This document shows, one piece after another, positions 27,940-36,531 of a DNA stretch of 64,000 nt. How positions within the stretch are numbered: position 1 is the stretch's first letter; each line of letters starts with the position of its first letter. The notes under the pieces were generated by a model, which saw only the letters and a list, made by a program, of their open reading frames with translations, was not told where the DNA came from and searched no databases. Origin of the DNA: Comamonadaceae bacterium UBA2121 (GTDB taxonomy: Bacteria > Pseudomonadota > Gammaproteobacteria > Burkholderiales > Burkholderiaceae_C); assembly GCA_002331385.1 (NCBI GenBank), contig DCYB01000003.1, positions 62,001-126,000 of the forward strand, in the 5' to 3' direction. A program made the translations under genes and the position numbers.

Positions 27940-28908
27940 TCAGTCGACCTTGGCGCCAGAGTCCTTCACCACCTTGGACCACTTGGTGATGTCCTTCTTG
28001 ATGAAGGCGGCGAATTCGTCGGGCTTGTTGCCGATGATTTCCAGTCCGAGCGAGTCGAACTTTTCCTGGATCGGCTGTTCCTTCAGCACTTCCTGCAGCG
28101 TGTTGTAGAGCTTGGTCACCACCGGCGCGGGCGTACCGGCAGGAGCGACAAGGCCCAGCCATGGCATGGCTTCGTAGCCGGGCAGGCCGGACTCGGCCAC
28201 GGTGGGCGTGTCGGGCAGCAGCTTGGAGCGCTTGGCCGTGGTCACGGCCAGCAGGCGCACCTTCTTGTCGTTGATGAACGGCTTGGACGATGCGTAGGCG
28301 TCGAACATCACGTTCAGGTTGCCGCTGATCAGGTCGAGCAGGGCGGGCGCGCTGCCCTTGTAGGGCACGTGCTCCATGTCGGCCTGCGCCATGGTCTTGA
28401 ACAATTCGGACTCCAGGTGCGTGGACGTGCCCGCACCCACCGAGCCGTAGCTGCCCTTCGTCGGGTTGGCCTTGAGCCAGGTGACCAGTTCGGCCACGTT
28501 GTTGGCAGGCACGCTGGGGTGCACTTGCAGCACGTGCACGACGGAGGCAACGAGCGAGATCGGCGCGAAGTCCTTCACCGGGTCGTAATTCACCTTCTTG
28601 TACAGCGACGGCGCAATGCCCAGCGACGAGGCGGCCAGCAGCAGGGTGTGGCCGTCCGGCGTGGCGCGGGCCACGTAGTCGGATGCGATCACGGTGCCTG
28701 CGCCCGGCTTGTTCTCGACGATCACGGGCTGGCCGAGCTTGGTGCTCAGACGCTCGGACAGGGCACGCGCCATGATGTCGGTTGCGCCGCCGGGCGAGAA
28801 CGGCACGACGATGGTCACCGGCTTCGTGGGATAGCTGCCTTGGGCATGGGCCACGCCACACACGGTGGCAGCTGCGACGGCGATGGTGGCCAGCATTTTC
28901 TTGAACAT
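27940..28908 (-). CDS. Bug/TctC-family periplasmic solute receptor
   Basis: 322 residues. Signal peptide MFKKMLATIAVAAATVCGVAHA ends at AHA-QGS. Mature segments: YPTKPVTIVVPFSPGGATDIMARAL, VENKPGAGTVIASDYVA, SVGAGTSTHLESELF, VPYKGSAPALLDLISGNLNVMFD. Start at 28908 chosen for the signal peptide and the GGAGAGAG ribosome site; the frame is open to 29106 through the neighbouring gene. It sits in the acyl-CoA operon and so probably binds the carboxylate that the synthetase activates. Confidence 0.9.
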   Translation of the reverse strand: MFKKMLATIAVAAATVCGVAHAQGSYPTKPVTIVVPFSPGGATDIMARALSERLSTKLGQPVIVENKPGAGTVIASDYVARATPDGHTLLLAASSLGIAPSLYKKVNYDPVKDFAPISLVASVVHVLQVHPSVPANNVAELVTWLKANPTKGSYGSVGAGTSTHLESELFKTMAQADMEHVPYKGSAPALLDLISGNLNVMFDAYASSKPFINDKKVRLLAVTTAKRSKLLPDTPTVAESGLPGYEAMPWLGLVAPAGTPAPVVTKLYNTLQEVLKEQPIQEKFDSLGLEIIGNKPDEFAAFIKKDITKWSKVVKDSGAKVD

Positions 28909-28943
28909 GGTTGTCTCTCTCCTTGGGGTTGAAAAATCACTCA

Positions 28944-31073
28944 TCAATGGTTGTTGTCGCAAGCGCCATCCGCTGGAATCACCAGCGCATCGAGCATGCA
29001 AACGCCGCTGCCTTGCTGTTTGACGAGCAGCGGGTTCACCTCGATCTCGTCCGCCTCGTGCTGCAGGGCGAGCACGGCTTGCGAGAAGCCCGCAATCGCC
29101 TTGCACGCCGCATCCACGTCGCCCTTGGGCTTGCCACGGAAGCCGTCGAGCAGCGCAAACGCCTTGAGCTCACCCAGCATGTCGCGCGCCATGGCTTCGT
29201 CCACCGGCAGCACGCGGTGGCTCACGTCCTTGTAGATTTCGGTCAGCACGCCGCCCAGGCCGACGGTGAGCGTCATGCCGAACACCGGGTCCCGCGTCGC
29301 GCCCAGAATGAGTTCGCTGATGCCGCTCTCCATCTTCTGGATCAGCACGCCCTCGATGCGCGCATCGGGCGCATAGGCGCGTGCCGAGGCCATCACTTCG
29401 TCGAACGCGCTGCGCACCTGATCGGCCGATGCCAGACGCAGCTTCACGCCGCCCGCTTCGGTCTTGTGCGCAATGTCTTGCGACAGGATCTTGAGCACCA
29501 CGGGATAGCCCATGGCGTCTGCTGCCTGCACTGCGGCATCGGCCGTGGTGGCGATCTGCTCGGCCACGCTCGGCACGCCGTAGGTCGCGAGCAGTTGCTT
29601 GATGCGATGCTCATCGCGCACGGCAGGCAGGGCCGCGCGTTGCGGTGCGGGCTGCGTGCGCACGTCGAGCCAGCGGTTGTGCTTGCGCCGCTCCTGCCAC
29701 AGCAGGAAAGGCGAGATGGCGGACACGGCCACGCCGATGTCCTCGAACACGGGCACGCCACCCGCACGCATCTGCTCGCGCTTTTGCGCCGCGCCGGTGT
29801 CGATGGCGATGAACAGGCGTGGATACTTCTGCGACACGGCGCACAAATCGTCCGCCATGCGGTCGAGCATGTAGCCCGGTGCGTAGACCACCACCGCGTC
29901 GATGGCGTCGCTTTGCGCCAGCGCTTCCATTGCCGTGCGCACAAAGCCGGGGTCGTTCACCACGTTGCCCGTCACGTCCACCGGATTGCTCACCATGCCG
30001 TAGTCGGGAATGCCGGCGCGCAGCGTGTCCTGCAGTGCCTGCGGCAGGGTGGGCACGTCCAGCCCCTGGCCGATGAACTTGTCGGCCAGGATCGCGCCCA
30101 GTGCGCCCGAGATGGTGATGATCGCCACGCGCTTGCCAGCGGTGCGCTGGCGGTATTGCGCCAGATGGGCCAACTGCGCCATCTGCACGAAGTCGTTGCT
30201 CTGGATGATGTTGAGCTGGCGGAACGCGGCGCTGTAGATCTGCTGGTCACCCGCCAGTGCGGAGGTGTGCGAACGCACGGCCTCGGAGCCCTTTTCGGTT
30301 TCGCCCGCCTTGTAGAGGATGAGCAGCTTGTCGCGGCGTGCAAACGCCTCGGCAGCGGCAATGAAGCGCGGGCCATCGCGCAGCTCTTCGATGTAGCCCA
30401 TGCAGACTTCGGTGCCGTCGTCCTGCGCGAGGTATTCGAGGTATTGCGCGAAGTCCACACAGGCTTCGTTGCCGGTGTTGATGAAGTGGCTGAACTCCAC
30501 CCCCAGTCGGCGCGCAATGGCGTACACCGCCGCGCACACGTTGCCGCTTTGCGTGAGCAGGCTGACCGCGCCGCCGCCGCTTTGCATGGGCGCGGTGTTG
30601 AACACCGAAGCAAAGTTGGTGTGCACCTGGCTGTTCAGGTTGGCAAAGCCCATCAGGTTGGGGCCAGCCACCACCATGTCGGTCGTGGCCACGTACGCTT
30701 CCAGCTCGTCCTGCAGCAGCTTGCCCTTGGCGCCTTCTTCGGCAAAACCGGCGGCATAGACGATCACGGCGCGTGCGCCCTTGGCCGCGCAGCGCCGGAG
30801 CATGGCCGTCACGTCAGCGGCGGCAATCGCCAGCACGACCAGATCGGGGGCTTCCGGGATCGATTCGATGTCGGCGTAGCAACGCAGGCCGAACACTTCC
30901 TCGTACTTGGGATTGATGGGATAGATACGGCCCTGGTAGCCGAACTTGGTCAGGTGCGCGAGCGGCATGCCGCCGATGCGCGCCGCATTGTTGCTTGCGC
31001 CCACGACCGCAATCGATGCGGGGTTGAGCAACGGCTCCAGGCGATGGTTCTTGGTCGTCACGGGAGACAGCAT
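28944..31073 (-). CDS. Acyl-CoA synthetase, NDP-forming type
   Basis: 709 residues. Order: CoA-binding domain (residues about 12-110: PASIAVVGASNNAARIGGMPL), succinyl-CoA-synthetase-like flavodoxin domain with QSGNV and the phospho-His region SHTSALAGD, and a C-terminal ATP-grasp domain (GYPVVLKILSQDIAHKTEAGGV, GATRDPVFGMTLTVGLGGVLTE). These enzymes make an acyl-CoA with ATP to ADP and phosphate. A gap of 2 bases separates it from the enoyl-CoA hydratase gene. It probably provides the CoA ester for the whole operon. Chain type not predictable. Confidence 0.9.
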   Translation of the reverse strand: MLSPVTTKNHRLEPLLNPASIAVVGASNNAARIGGMPLAHLTKFGYQGRIYPINPKYEEVFGLRCYADIESIPEAPDLVVLAIAAADVTAMLRRCAAKGARAVIVYAAGFAEEGAKGKLLQDELEAYVATTDMVVAGPNLMGFANLNSQVHTNFASVFNTAPMQSGGGAVSLLTQSGNVCAAVYAIARRLGVEFSHFINTGNEACVDFAQYLEYLAQDDGTEVCMGYIEELRDGPRFIAAAEAFARRDKLLILYKAGETEKGSEAVRSHTSALAGDQQIYSAAFRQLNIIQSNDFVQMAQLAHLAQYRQRTAGKRVAIITISGALGAILADKFIGQGLDVPTLPQALQDTLRAGIPDYGMVSNPVDVTGNVVNDPGFVRTAMEALAQSDAIDAVVVYAPGYMLDRMADDLCAVSQKYPRLFIAIDTGAAQKREQMRAGGVPVFEDIGVAVSAISPFLLWQERRKHNRWLDVRTQPAPQRAALPAVRDEHRIKQLLATYGVPSVAEQIATTADAAVQAADAMGYPVVLKILSQDIAHKTEAGGVKLRLASADQVRSAFDEVMASARAYAPDARIEGVLIQKMESGISELILGATRDPVFGMTLTVGLGGVLTEIYKDVSHRVLPVDEAMARDMLGELKAFALLDGFRGKPKGDVDAACKAIAGFSQAVLALQHEADEIEVNPLLVKQQGSGVCMLDALVIPADGACDNNH

Positions 31074-31075
31074 GT

Positions 31076-31876
31076 TCAGGACGCCTTCTGTGGATTCTTC
31101 TGGATGGCAGCCGCCAGACCACGGTCACGCGCGGTCAGGAAGCCTTCGCTCAGGTGCGAGAGCTGGTGCGTGTCGAAGTGCGCCTCCAGCGCCGTGCGCA
31201 GACCCTGCGCGTCGAGCGAGCGGTTGATCGAGCGCTTGATCAGGCGCAGCCCGAAGGGCGGCGCTTTGGCGATCTGCTGCGCCATGGCCAGTGCGGCGTC
31301 GGCCAGCTCGGCATCGGGCACCACGCGGTTGACCATGCCGATGGCGTGGGCCTCTTCGGCGCTCATCTTGCCGCCGGTGAAGAGCAGTTCCTTGGCCTTG
31401 CGTGCGCCCATCACCCAGGGGTGAATCAGCACTTCGGTGGCCGCGGCGCCCAGCGTGTGGCCCACCGGATCGGAGAAGAACGCCGTGTCGCTGGCCACCA
31501 CCAGATCGCACATGTTGGCGATCATGAAGCCACCGGCCACGCACGCGCCCTGCACCTGTGCGATGGTGGGCTTGGGGAAGTCCCAGATCTTCAGCGAGTA
31601 GTCGAAATAGCGCAGTTCCTCATACGCCCAACGCTCTTCCACGGTGAAATTGGCGCGTTCGGCCTGGGCCTGCTTGAGGTCGTGACCGGCGGAGAAGTGC
31701 GCGCCCTTGCCACCGACGATGACCACGTTCACGCTGTCGTCCACGCGCGCCTCGTCGAACGCGGCCATCAGCTCATCGAGCAGTTGCTGGCTCTGGGCGT
31801 TGCGCTGGGCCTCGCGCGCCAGCAGGATGCGGCGCACCGCGCCGTGGTTTTCAATTTCAAGGGTTTCGTACGCCAT
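31076..31876 (-). CDS. Enoyl-CoA hydratase/isomerase
   Basis: 266-residue crotonase-fold enzyme. Oxyanion-hole segments are HFSAGHDLKQ and CVAGGFMIANMCDLVVAS; the usual Glu positions are replaced by FSDPVGHTLGAAATE, so hydratase versus isomerase or other crotonase chemistry is open. Start ATG 31876 has GGAG upstream. First gene of the operon; 126 bases of divergent promoter separate it from the IclR regulator. Confidence 0.88.
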   Translation of the reverse strand: MAYETLEIENHGAVRRILLAREAQRNAQSQQLLDELMAAFDEARVDDSVNVVIVGGKGAHFSAGHDLKQAQAERANFTVEERWAYEELRYFDYSLKIWDFPKPTIAQVQGACVAGGFMIANMCDLVVASDTAFFSDPVGHTLGAAATEVLIHPWVMGARKAKELLFTGGKMSAEEAHAIGMVNRVVPDAELADAALAMAQQIAKAPPFGLRLIKRSINRSLDAQGLRTALEAHFDTHQLSHLSEGFLTARDRGLAAAIQKNPQKAS

Positions 31877-31910
31877 GGGAAGTCTCCTGCAAGTCGTGGT
31901 CGTCGGAGGG

Positions 31911-31956
31911 CAGACCTGAATCGGGTCTGTCGAAAGTTGTGCTTTCAGTCTAGACT
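31911..31956. promoter_or_regulatory. Two dyads in the IclR/enoyl-CoA hydratase divergent promoter
   Basis: CAGACC-N7-GGTCTG (31911-31929) and a perfect AGTCTAGACT palindrome (31947-31956). Both lie between the divergent starts at 31876 and 32003. One or both are candidate operators for the IclR protein encoded at 32003. Confidence 0.45.
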
Positions 31957-32002
31957 TGAGTTTTCCTGCATCCCAAACAAAACAATCACTTTTTCCCATA
32001 GT

Positions 32003-32761
32003 ATGGACAAACCATCCGCAACCGCCGGTGCGCAGAGCCTGCGCCGGGCCCTCAGCCTGCTGCGGCTGATCGCCAGCCACCATGAGAACGGCATCACATT
32101 GACCGAGGTGATGCAGGCGTCCGGTCTGGAACGCTCCACGGCGCACCGGCTGCTCTCCTGTCTGGCCGAGGAACAATTCGCCGAGCGCGACCCCGACAGC
32201 AAGGCCTATCGCCTCGGCATCGATGCGATGCAACTGGGCTTTGCCTCCATGCGCCGCGTGCCGCTGGTGGATTCCTGCCGACCACTCATGCAAAAGCTCG
32301 CCCGCATGTCGGGCGACACGGTGTTTCTGGTGATTCGCCAGGGCGACTACTGCCTGTGCCTGCACCGCGAGGAAGGGCACTATCCAGTCAAGGTGTTCAC
32401 CACCGACATTGGCGGGCGCCGCCTGCTCGGCCTGGGCGCGGGCGGCCTGGCCCTGATGTCGCAGCTATGCGATGCCGAGGTGGAACGCATCTACGAGCGC
32501 CACGTCGACGAATACGCCCATGCACAGTTCAGCCGCGAGCGCCTGCTGCAAGCCGTCAAACGCACGCGCAGCATGGGCTGGGCCGACATCACGGACACAC
32601 TCACGGTGGGCGTTGCGGGGGTGGGCTGCACGTTCACCGCCTCCGCCAGCACGCAGGCCGCGATCAGCTTTGGCGCGATCTCGCCGCGCCTGCCTGCGGA
32701 GCGCAAAAAGGAGATGGCGCAAATGCTCATCGAGCAATTGAAGCAGCAGACATTGCAATAG
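32003..32761 (+). CDS. IclR-family transcriptional regulator
   Basis: 252 residues. Winged helix at residues about 10-70 (ALSLLRLIASHHENGITLTEVMQASGLERSTAHRLL), then an IclR effector domain (DTVFLVIRQGDYCLCLHREEGHYPVKVF, GLGAGGLALM). Divergent from the acyl-CoA operon, whose regulator it presumably is. The ATG lies after a weak ribosome site. The effector is probably the operon's substrate or its CoA ester. Confidence 0.9.
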   Translation: MDKPSATAGAQSLRRALSLLRLIASHHENGITLTEVMQASGLERSTAHRLLSCLAEEQFAERDPDSKAYRLGIDAMQLGFASMRRVPLVDSCRPLMQKLARMSGDTVFLVIRQGDYCLCLHREEGHYPVKVFTTDIGGRRLLGLGAGGLALMSQLCDAEVERIYERHVDEYAHAQFSRERLLQAVKRTRSMGWADITDTLTVGVAGVGCTFTASASTQAAISFGAISPRLPAERKKEMAQMLIEQLKQQTLQ

Positions 32762-32890
32762 CTATTCCATAAGCATTGCCTGAATGCACTTCGCCTCTAC
32801 ACACTTTCACACTACAGTGGGCAGCGCAAAGACAAGTCGCTGAAGGCCGCTGCGTTGGGCCTTCCGGTCATCCACTTCGAGGGAGAAGGC

Positions 32891-34603
32891 ATGCTGAAGA
32901 TTTTGAAGGGCGCTGTATTGATCACGGCGCTGGCGGGCGTTTCGGCCCCCGTACTGGCAGCGCGCGAGTTCACGCCGCAGCCGGGTCTGTGGATGGTTCC
33001 CGCCGAAAACAATGGCCTGCCCGGGCGCGGTTTTTCTATCGACGTGCAGGGCAACACCGTGTTCATGCAGGTGTTCAATTACGAAACGTCGGGCGCCGCG
33101 ACGTTCCATACCGCCCTGGGTCAGCTGGATGACAACGCCTCGATGACCGTGCCATTGCTGCGCTTCAAGAACGGGCCGTATTTTGGCGGCCCCGCGCGCG
33201 AAGGCGTCGAAGACGGATCGGCCGGCCATGTCACCGTGCGGTTCACGGACGGCCTCCACGGCTCGGTGCAGTTCCCGGGCGAGGAAGAAACGCCGATCTC
33301 GCGGTTTCTCGTGAATGAGGGGCAGCCCTTCTGGTGGACGCAGGTGTCCGATACGCCCCCATCCGGCAAGGAAGGCGGGCAGATCATGCGCTGGACCACC
33401 ACACCCAAAGATGGCGCGCGCTATGCATGGAGCGCCGAATTGAATGCGGATGAGCAACGGGACGGCGTGTATAGCCTTGAGCTCGCCACCCCGATCTACG
33501 GCCCTGTAAATAGGCAATTTTTTGACTGTCGTGAGGTGACAGGCACTCCCGTACTGGACTGCTCGGTCACCAGCACGACAGGTGTGCCTACGTTGGACAT
33601 CCAGCGCATCCGCTTTCGCTCCTTCGGGCCCGATGTGGTGGGCGAAATCCAACCGGCCGGCGATCCGACGCAACGCCTGACGCTCAATGGTTGGACCGAA
33701 GCGACCTACAGTTGCAATCGCGTCCATTGCAATAGCGGTGCATTACGCAGCGCGCGCATCTACGCGGACTCCGACATCCTCTACGGCGTGTGTATCACCG
33801 GCTATTGCAGTGGTTATGACAACATCACCGTGTTGCCCACCAGCGGCGCATGGATGATTGACGAAGAACGCACAGGCAAGCCAGGACGCGGTGTGTTCCT
33901 CGATGTCCAGGACAACACGATCATCATGCAAACGTCCGACTATCTGGACAATGGTGCTGCCACGTTCCATCTGGGTGCGGCGGCGCTGAACTACGGCCCT
34001 GGATGGACGGACACGACAGCCTCCACGGTCATGCTGCGATTTGCGGACGGGCGCTATTTCGGTGGCCCCGCCCAGTCCGGGAAAGAAGTGGCGAGAGCGG
34101 GTGCCGCCGCGCTGACCTTTCCCGCCCAGATCGGCGAGCGCAAAACCCTCACCGACTTCGCCACTGGCAGCGTAGCGCTACCCGGAGAAGCGCCCAAAGC
34201 CCTGCGCCGACTCCAGTTTGCCCCACCCCGGGACACGGGACTGGAACACATGCTCGGTGAGTATCTGGTGACGTGGGAAACGACCGGAACTCCCTACTAT
34301 CAAGAGGGCTGGATACAACTGTCCCGAGTGGAGGGCGATAGGGTGAAAAATCAGGACGGCACCGTCCAATGCCTTCAGCGGGACAGGTCAAAGCCTTACT
34401 CGATCAGTTGCGCCTGGAATGAAAAGCCGGACGCTCCGTTCAACCCGGTCATCGGCTTGATTGGCCACACTGACATCGGAATCAACCCGTTCAACCACCA
34501 CCATACGCACCATCGCACGCTGCTCCACACACGCGATCAAGAGGGCAACTGGCTGGGGCTTGGCAAGGTGAATGTGCCGGGTCTGTCCATTCCAGAAGAC
34601 TGA
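32891..34603 (+). CDS. Exported protein with internally duplicated domain, function unknown
   Basis: 570 residues with a signal peptide (LITALAGVSAPVLAARE). Two copies of the same domain are seen, at residues about 30-100 and 320-405. Shared pattern: G-[LA]-W-M, PGRG, [IL]-D-V-Q, GAATFH and RYFGGPA or PYFGGPA. This resembles the GLW-x-P-x-E-x-GRG-type extracellular domain found in many proteobacterial surface proteins, but I cannot name a function. Six cysteines lie between the copies (FDCREVTG, LDCS, YSCNRVHCNS, YGVCITGYCSGY). A His-rich stretch (NPFNHHHTHHRTLLH) is near the C-terminus. GGGAGAAGG precedes the ATG. Monocistronic, with its own terminator. Confidence 0.7.
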   Translation: MLKILKGAVLITALAGVSAPVLAAREFTPQPGLWMVPAENNGLPGRGFSIDVQGNTVFMQVFNYETSGAATFHTALGQLDDNASMTVPLLRFKNGPYFGGPAREGVEDGSAGHVTVRFTDGLHGSVQFPGEEETPISRFLVNEGQPFWWTQVSDTPPSGKEGGQIMRWTTTPKDGARYAWSAELNADEQRDGVYSLELATPIYGPVNRQFFDCREVTGTPVLDCSVTSTTGVPTLDIQRIRFRSFGPDVVGEIQPAGDPTQRLTLNGWTEATYSCNRVHCNSGALRSARIYADSDILYGVCITGYCSGYDNITVLPTSGAWMIDEERTGKPGRGVFLDVQDNTIIMQTSDYLDNGAATFHLGAAALNYGPGWTDTTASTVMLRFADGRYFGGPAQSGKEVARAGAAALTFPAQIGERKTLTDFATGSVALPGEAPKALRRLQFAPPRDTGLEHMLGEYLVTWETTGTPYYQEGWIQLSRVEGDRVKNQDGTVQCLQRDRSKPYSISCAWNEKPDAPFNPVIGLIGHTDIGINPFNHHHTHHRTLLHTRDQEGNWLGLGKVNVPGLSIPED

Positions 34604-34636
34604 TCGGCATCTTGCCCCATCACTTGAATACAAGAA

Positions 34637-34668
34637 GGGCTGCGAGTTATCCACACGCAGCCCTTTTT
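34637..34668 (+). terminator. Rho-independent terminator with a DnaA box in its loop
   Basis: GGGCTGCG and CGCAGCCC pair (8 bp), followed by TTTTT. The 11-base loop contains TTATCCACA (34647-34655), a consensus DnaA box. It ends the 32891-34603 gene. Confidence 0.85.
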
Positions 34669-34678
34669 CTGTGCGGAT

Positions 34679-35425
34679 TCAGGTCAGGTGCAAACCACCA
34701 TCCGAGAGCACGACCTCGCCCGTCAGGTAGTCCGACGTCACCAGCATGGACACGATCTGCGCAATGTCCTCCGGCTGCGCAGCACGCCGCATGGGTGACT
34801 TCTCCCGCCACAGCGCCTGCGCGGCCGTCCAGTCTCTGGTGAGCGGCGTATCCAACAGCCCCGGAGCCACCGCGTTCACCCGGATGTCGGGCGCGAGGCT
34901 GAGGGCCAACAGGCGCGTCATGTGATTGAGCGCCGCCTTGGTCGCCGCGTAGGGAATGGACGCCCCTTTGGGCCGCACCCCGGCGTGCGAACTGATGTTG
35001 ACCACACAGGCGGGCCGCCCGCGTTCCTTGGCGGAGGCCTGCAGCGCCGCCTGCGCATGCGCGATCAAGCGAAAAGGCGCAATCACATTCACCTCGTACA
35101 AGTGGTGCCAAACGTCTGGCGTTGCGCCCAACAGGTCGCCATGCGGGATGACCTGACTTGTTCCAGCGTTATTCACAAGCACGTCCAGTCGGCCGCAATG
35201 CGCAATGGTGTCCTGCACCAGTTGCTCGCGCGCACTTTCCTCAGCAAGGTCCGCCTGTAGATACAGCGCGGCGGGCAACTGCTGCGCCAGCGCATGTCCG
35301 GCCTGCGCACTGCTGCGCGAATGCGCAACGACGAAATATCCATCGGAACTCAGACGATGGGCGATGGCGGCACCGATTCCGCTGGTGGATCCGGTGACCA
35401 GGGCAACGGGTTGGGATGTGGACAT
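34679..35425 (-). CDS. Short-chain dehydrogenase/reductase
   Basis: 248 residues, classical SDR: TGSTSGIGAAIA (cofactor loop), NNAG, Ser in VVNISSHAG, and YAATKAAL (YxxxK). GEVVLSDGGLHLT closes the fold. NADP preference is suggested by the HSRSSAQAG basic patch after beta-2. Start at ATG 35425 (MSTSQPVA). Divergent from nothing; the origin-like region lies directly upstream. Substrate unknown; similar proteins are annotated 3-oxoacyl-ACP reductase or pteridine reductase. Confidence 0.88.
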   Translation of the reverse strand: MSTSQPVALVTGSTSGIGAAIAHRLSSDGYFVVAHSRSSAQAGHALAQQLPAALYLQADLAEESAREQLVQDTIAHCGRLDVLVNNAGTSQVIPHGDLLGATPDVWHHLYEVNVIAPFRLIAHAQAALQASAKERGRPACVVNISSHAGVRPKGASIPYAATKAALNHMTRLLALSLAPDIRVNAVAPGLLDTPLTRDWTAAQALWREKSPMRRAAQPEDIAQIVSMLVTSDYLTGEVVLSDGGLHLT

Positions 35426-35498
35426 GGGCACGTCAAGGCAGGAGAACAAGGGGATTCGAGGACGCAACCCGCGGCCCAAAGTGCGCCGGAAGTTGTTC

Positions 35499-35716
35499 TT
35501 AAGTATTGTTATTTATAAATGTTGTTAGTAGTAGAGCGCCTCACTGCCTGTGGATAAGTTCCATTTTTCAAATCATGACAATGGTTTAGAAAATTTCAAA
35601 CCATGTTGTTCGAACCCCGCATTTCGACACCCCGAATTGGGCACAACTTGTCCCCAGCTCCGATTCGTGTGGACAAGTCGAAGTTGCTCGCCTAATTTCT
35701 ACCAGTGTTATCCACA
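35499..35716. other. Origin-like element 1: AT-rich stretch, TAG triplets and DnaA boxes
   Basis: AT-rich DNA at 35499-35526, three TAG triplets at 35526-35534, a 14-nt spacer, then TGTGGATAA at 35549-35557. Further boxes: TTGTCCCCA at 35648 (weak), TGTGGACAA at 35668-35676 and TTATCCACA at 35708-35716. It fills the gap between the SDR and PagL genes. The order AT-rich, trinucleotides, spacer, DnaA box is the published layout of bacterial unwinding elements. Whether it is active is unknown. Confidence 0.6.
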
Positions 35717-35741
35717 GGCATTTTTCACTATGCGAAACGCT

Positions 35742-36347
35742 TTAGAAATGGAATCCGTAGCGCACGCGTACGAAGTTCTCGCCCGGATTGGGATGCTGAA
35801 TGCCCGCGTTGGAGATGTGCTCGATTTGCAGTTGGATTTCGTGGCGGCGGCGTTCGCCAAAGCTGTAGCCCAGCCCCAGATGGGTGGAAAAATTCAGATT
35901 CGTGCTGAATTCCTTGCGCGTCGTGCGATAGCGGTCGGTCATGCCGACGATGCCTAGACCTGCCTCCCAGAACCATGGGGATTGGCCGCTGTCGCCGCGC
36001 CAGCGCAGGGTGGGCATCACGCCGATCATCCAGCTGTGGTCGCTGCCGTGGATGCCGTCAAAGCGAAGCCTACTCGCGTAAATGTCCCAATGACCGCGCA
36101 CTTCGCCGCCCCAAAGCGGCTTGCGCCAATGCTTCCACGGGAGAGTAATGCCGATGCCGGCGGCTGAGGTGTCGTGCGGCGCCCAGTTGCTTTGCAGGTA
36201 GAACGAAGCAGTGTGGCGCGCGTCCGGCTCGGCAGACTCTGTTGATTGTGCAAAAACGGTAGGGCATAGCGCCGCAGACAACGTACCCCATACGCACCAG
36301 CGCAGGAGTCGATGCGCGTGGCCGGAAGTACAGCTGGCAAATGGCAT
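35742..36347 (-). CDS. pagL: Lipid A 3-O-deacylase, PagL family
   Basis: 201-residue outer-membrane beta-barrel enzyme that removes the 3-O acyl chain of lipid A. The catalytic segment near the C-terminus reads EHISNAGIQHPNPGENF, giving the conserved His, Ser and Glu, and the protein ends in Phe (YGFHF) as outer-membrane proteins do. Signal peptide ends around VFA-QST. Start chosen at ATG 36347 (AAGGTG upstream); ATG 36401 is possible. Its promoter must lie between it and the terminator at 36474. Confidence 0.87.
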   Translation of the reverse strand: MPFASCTSGHAHRLLRWCVWGTLSAALCPTVFAQSTESAEPDARHTASFYLQSNWAPHDTSAAGIGITLPWKHWRKPLWGGEVRGHWDIYASRLRFDGIHGSDHSWMIGVMPTLRWRGDSGQSPWFWEAGLGIVGMTDRYRTTRKEFSTNLNFSTHLGLGYSFGERRRHEIQLQIEHISNAGIQHPNPGENFVRVRYGFHF

Positions 36348-36473
36348 GGCAAAACACCTTGGAAACAGCGAAACCTGAGGAAACTGTAGATGTTTTAACA
36401 ATTCTTTTCATGTAGGCCTTTGCCGCAATTTGAATGCGCGTGGGAGGCGATGCATATAGAGGTATGTGGACGC

Positions 36474-36495
36474 AAAAAAGCCCGCCAAAGCGGGC
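36474..36495 (-). terminator. Rho-independent terminator of the Spy-like gene
   Basis: On the minus strand GCCCGC-TTTG-GCGGGC is followed by TTTTTT. It lies between the Spy-like gene and pagL, separating the two transcripts. Confidence 0.85.
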
Positions 36496-36531
36496 CTTGC
36501 GCAGTGAGCGACTGGGGATCGGATTGCGCCT

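Noticed and set aside
28911..31424. 837-residue plus-strand frame over the acyl-CoA synthetase
   Set aside because: Antisense shadow; the minus-strand synthetase has full domain order and motifs.
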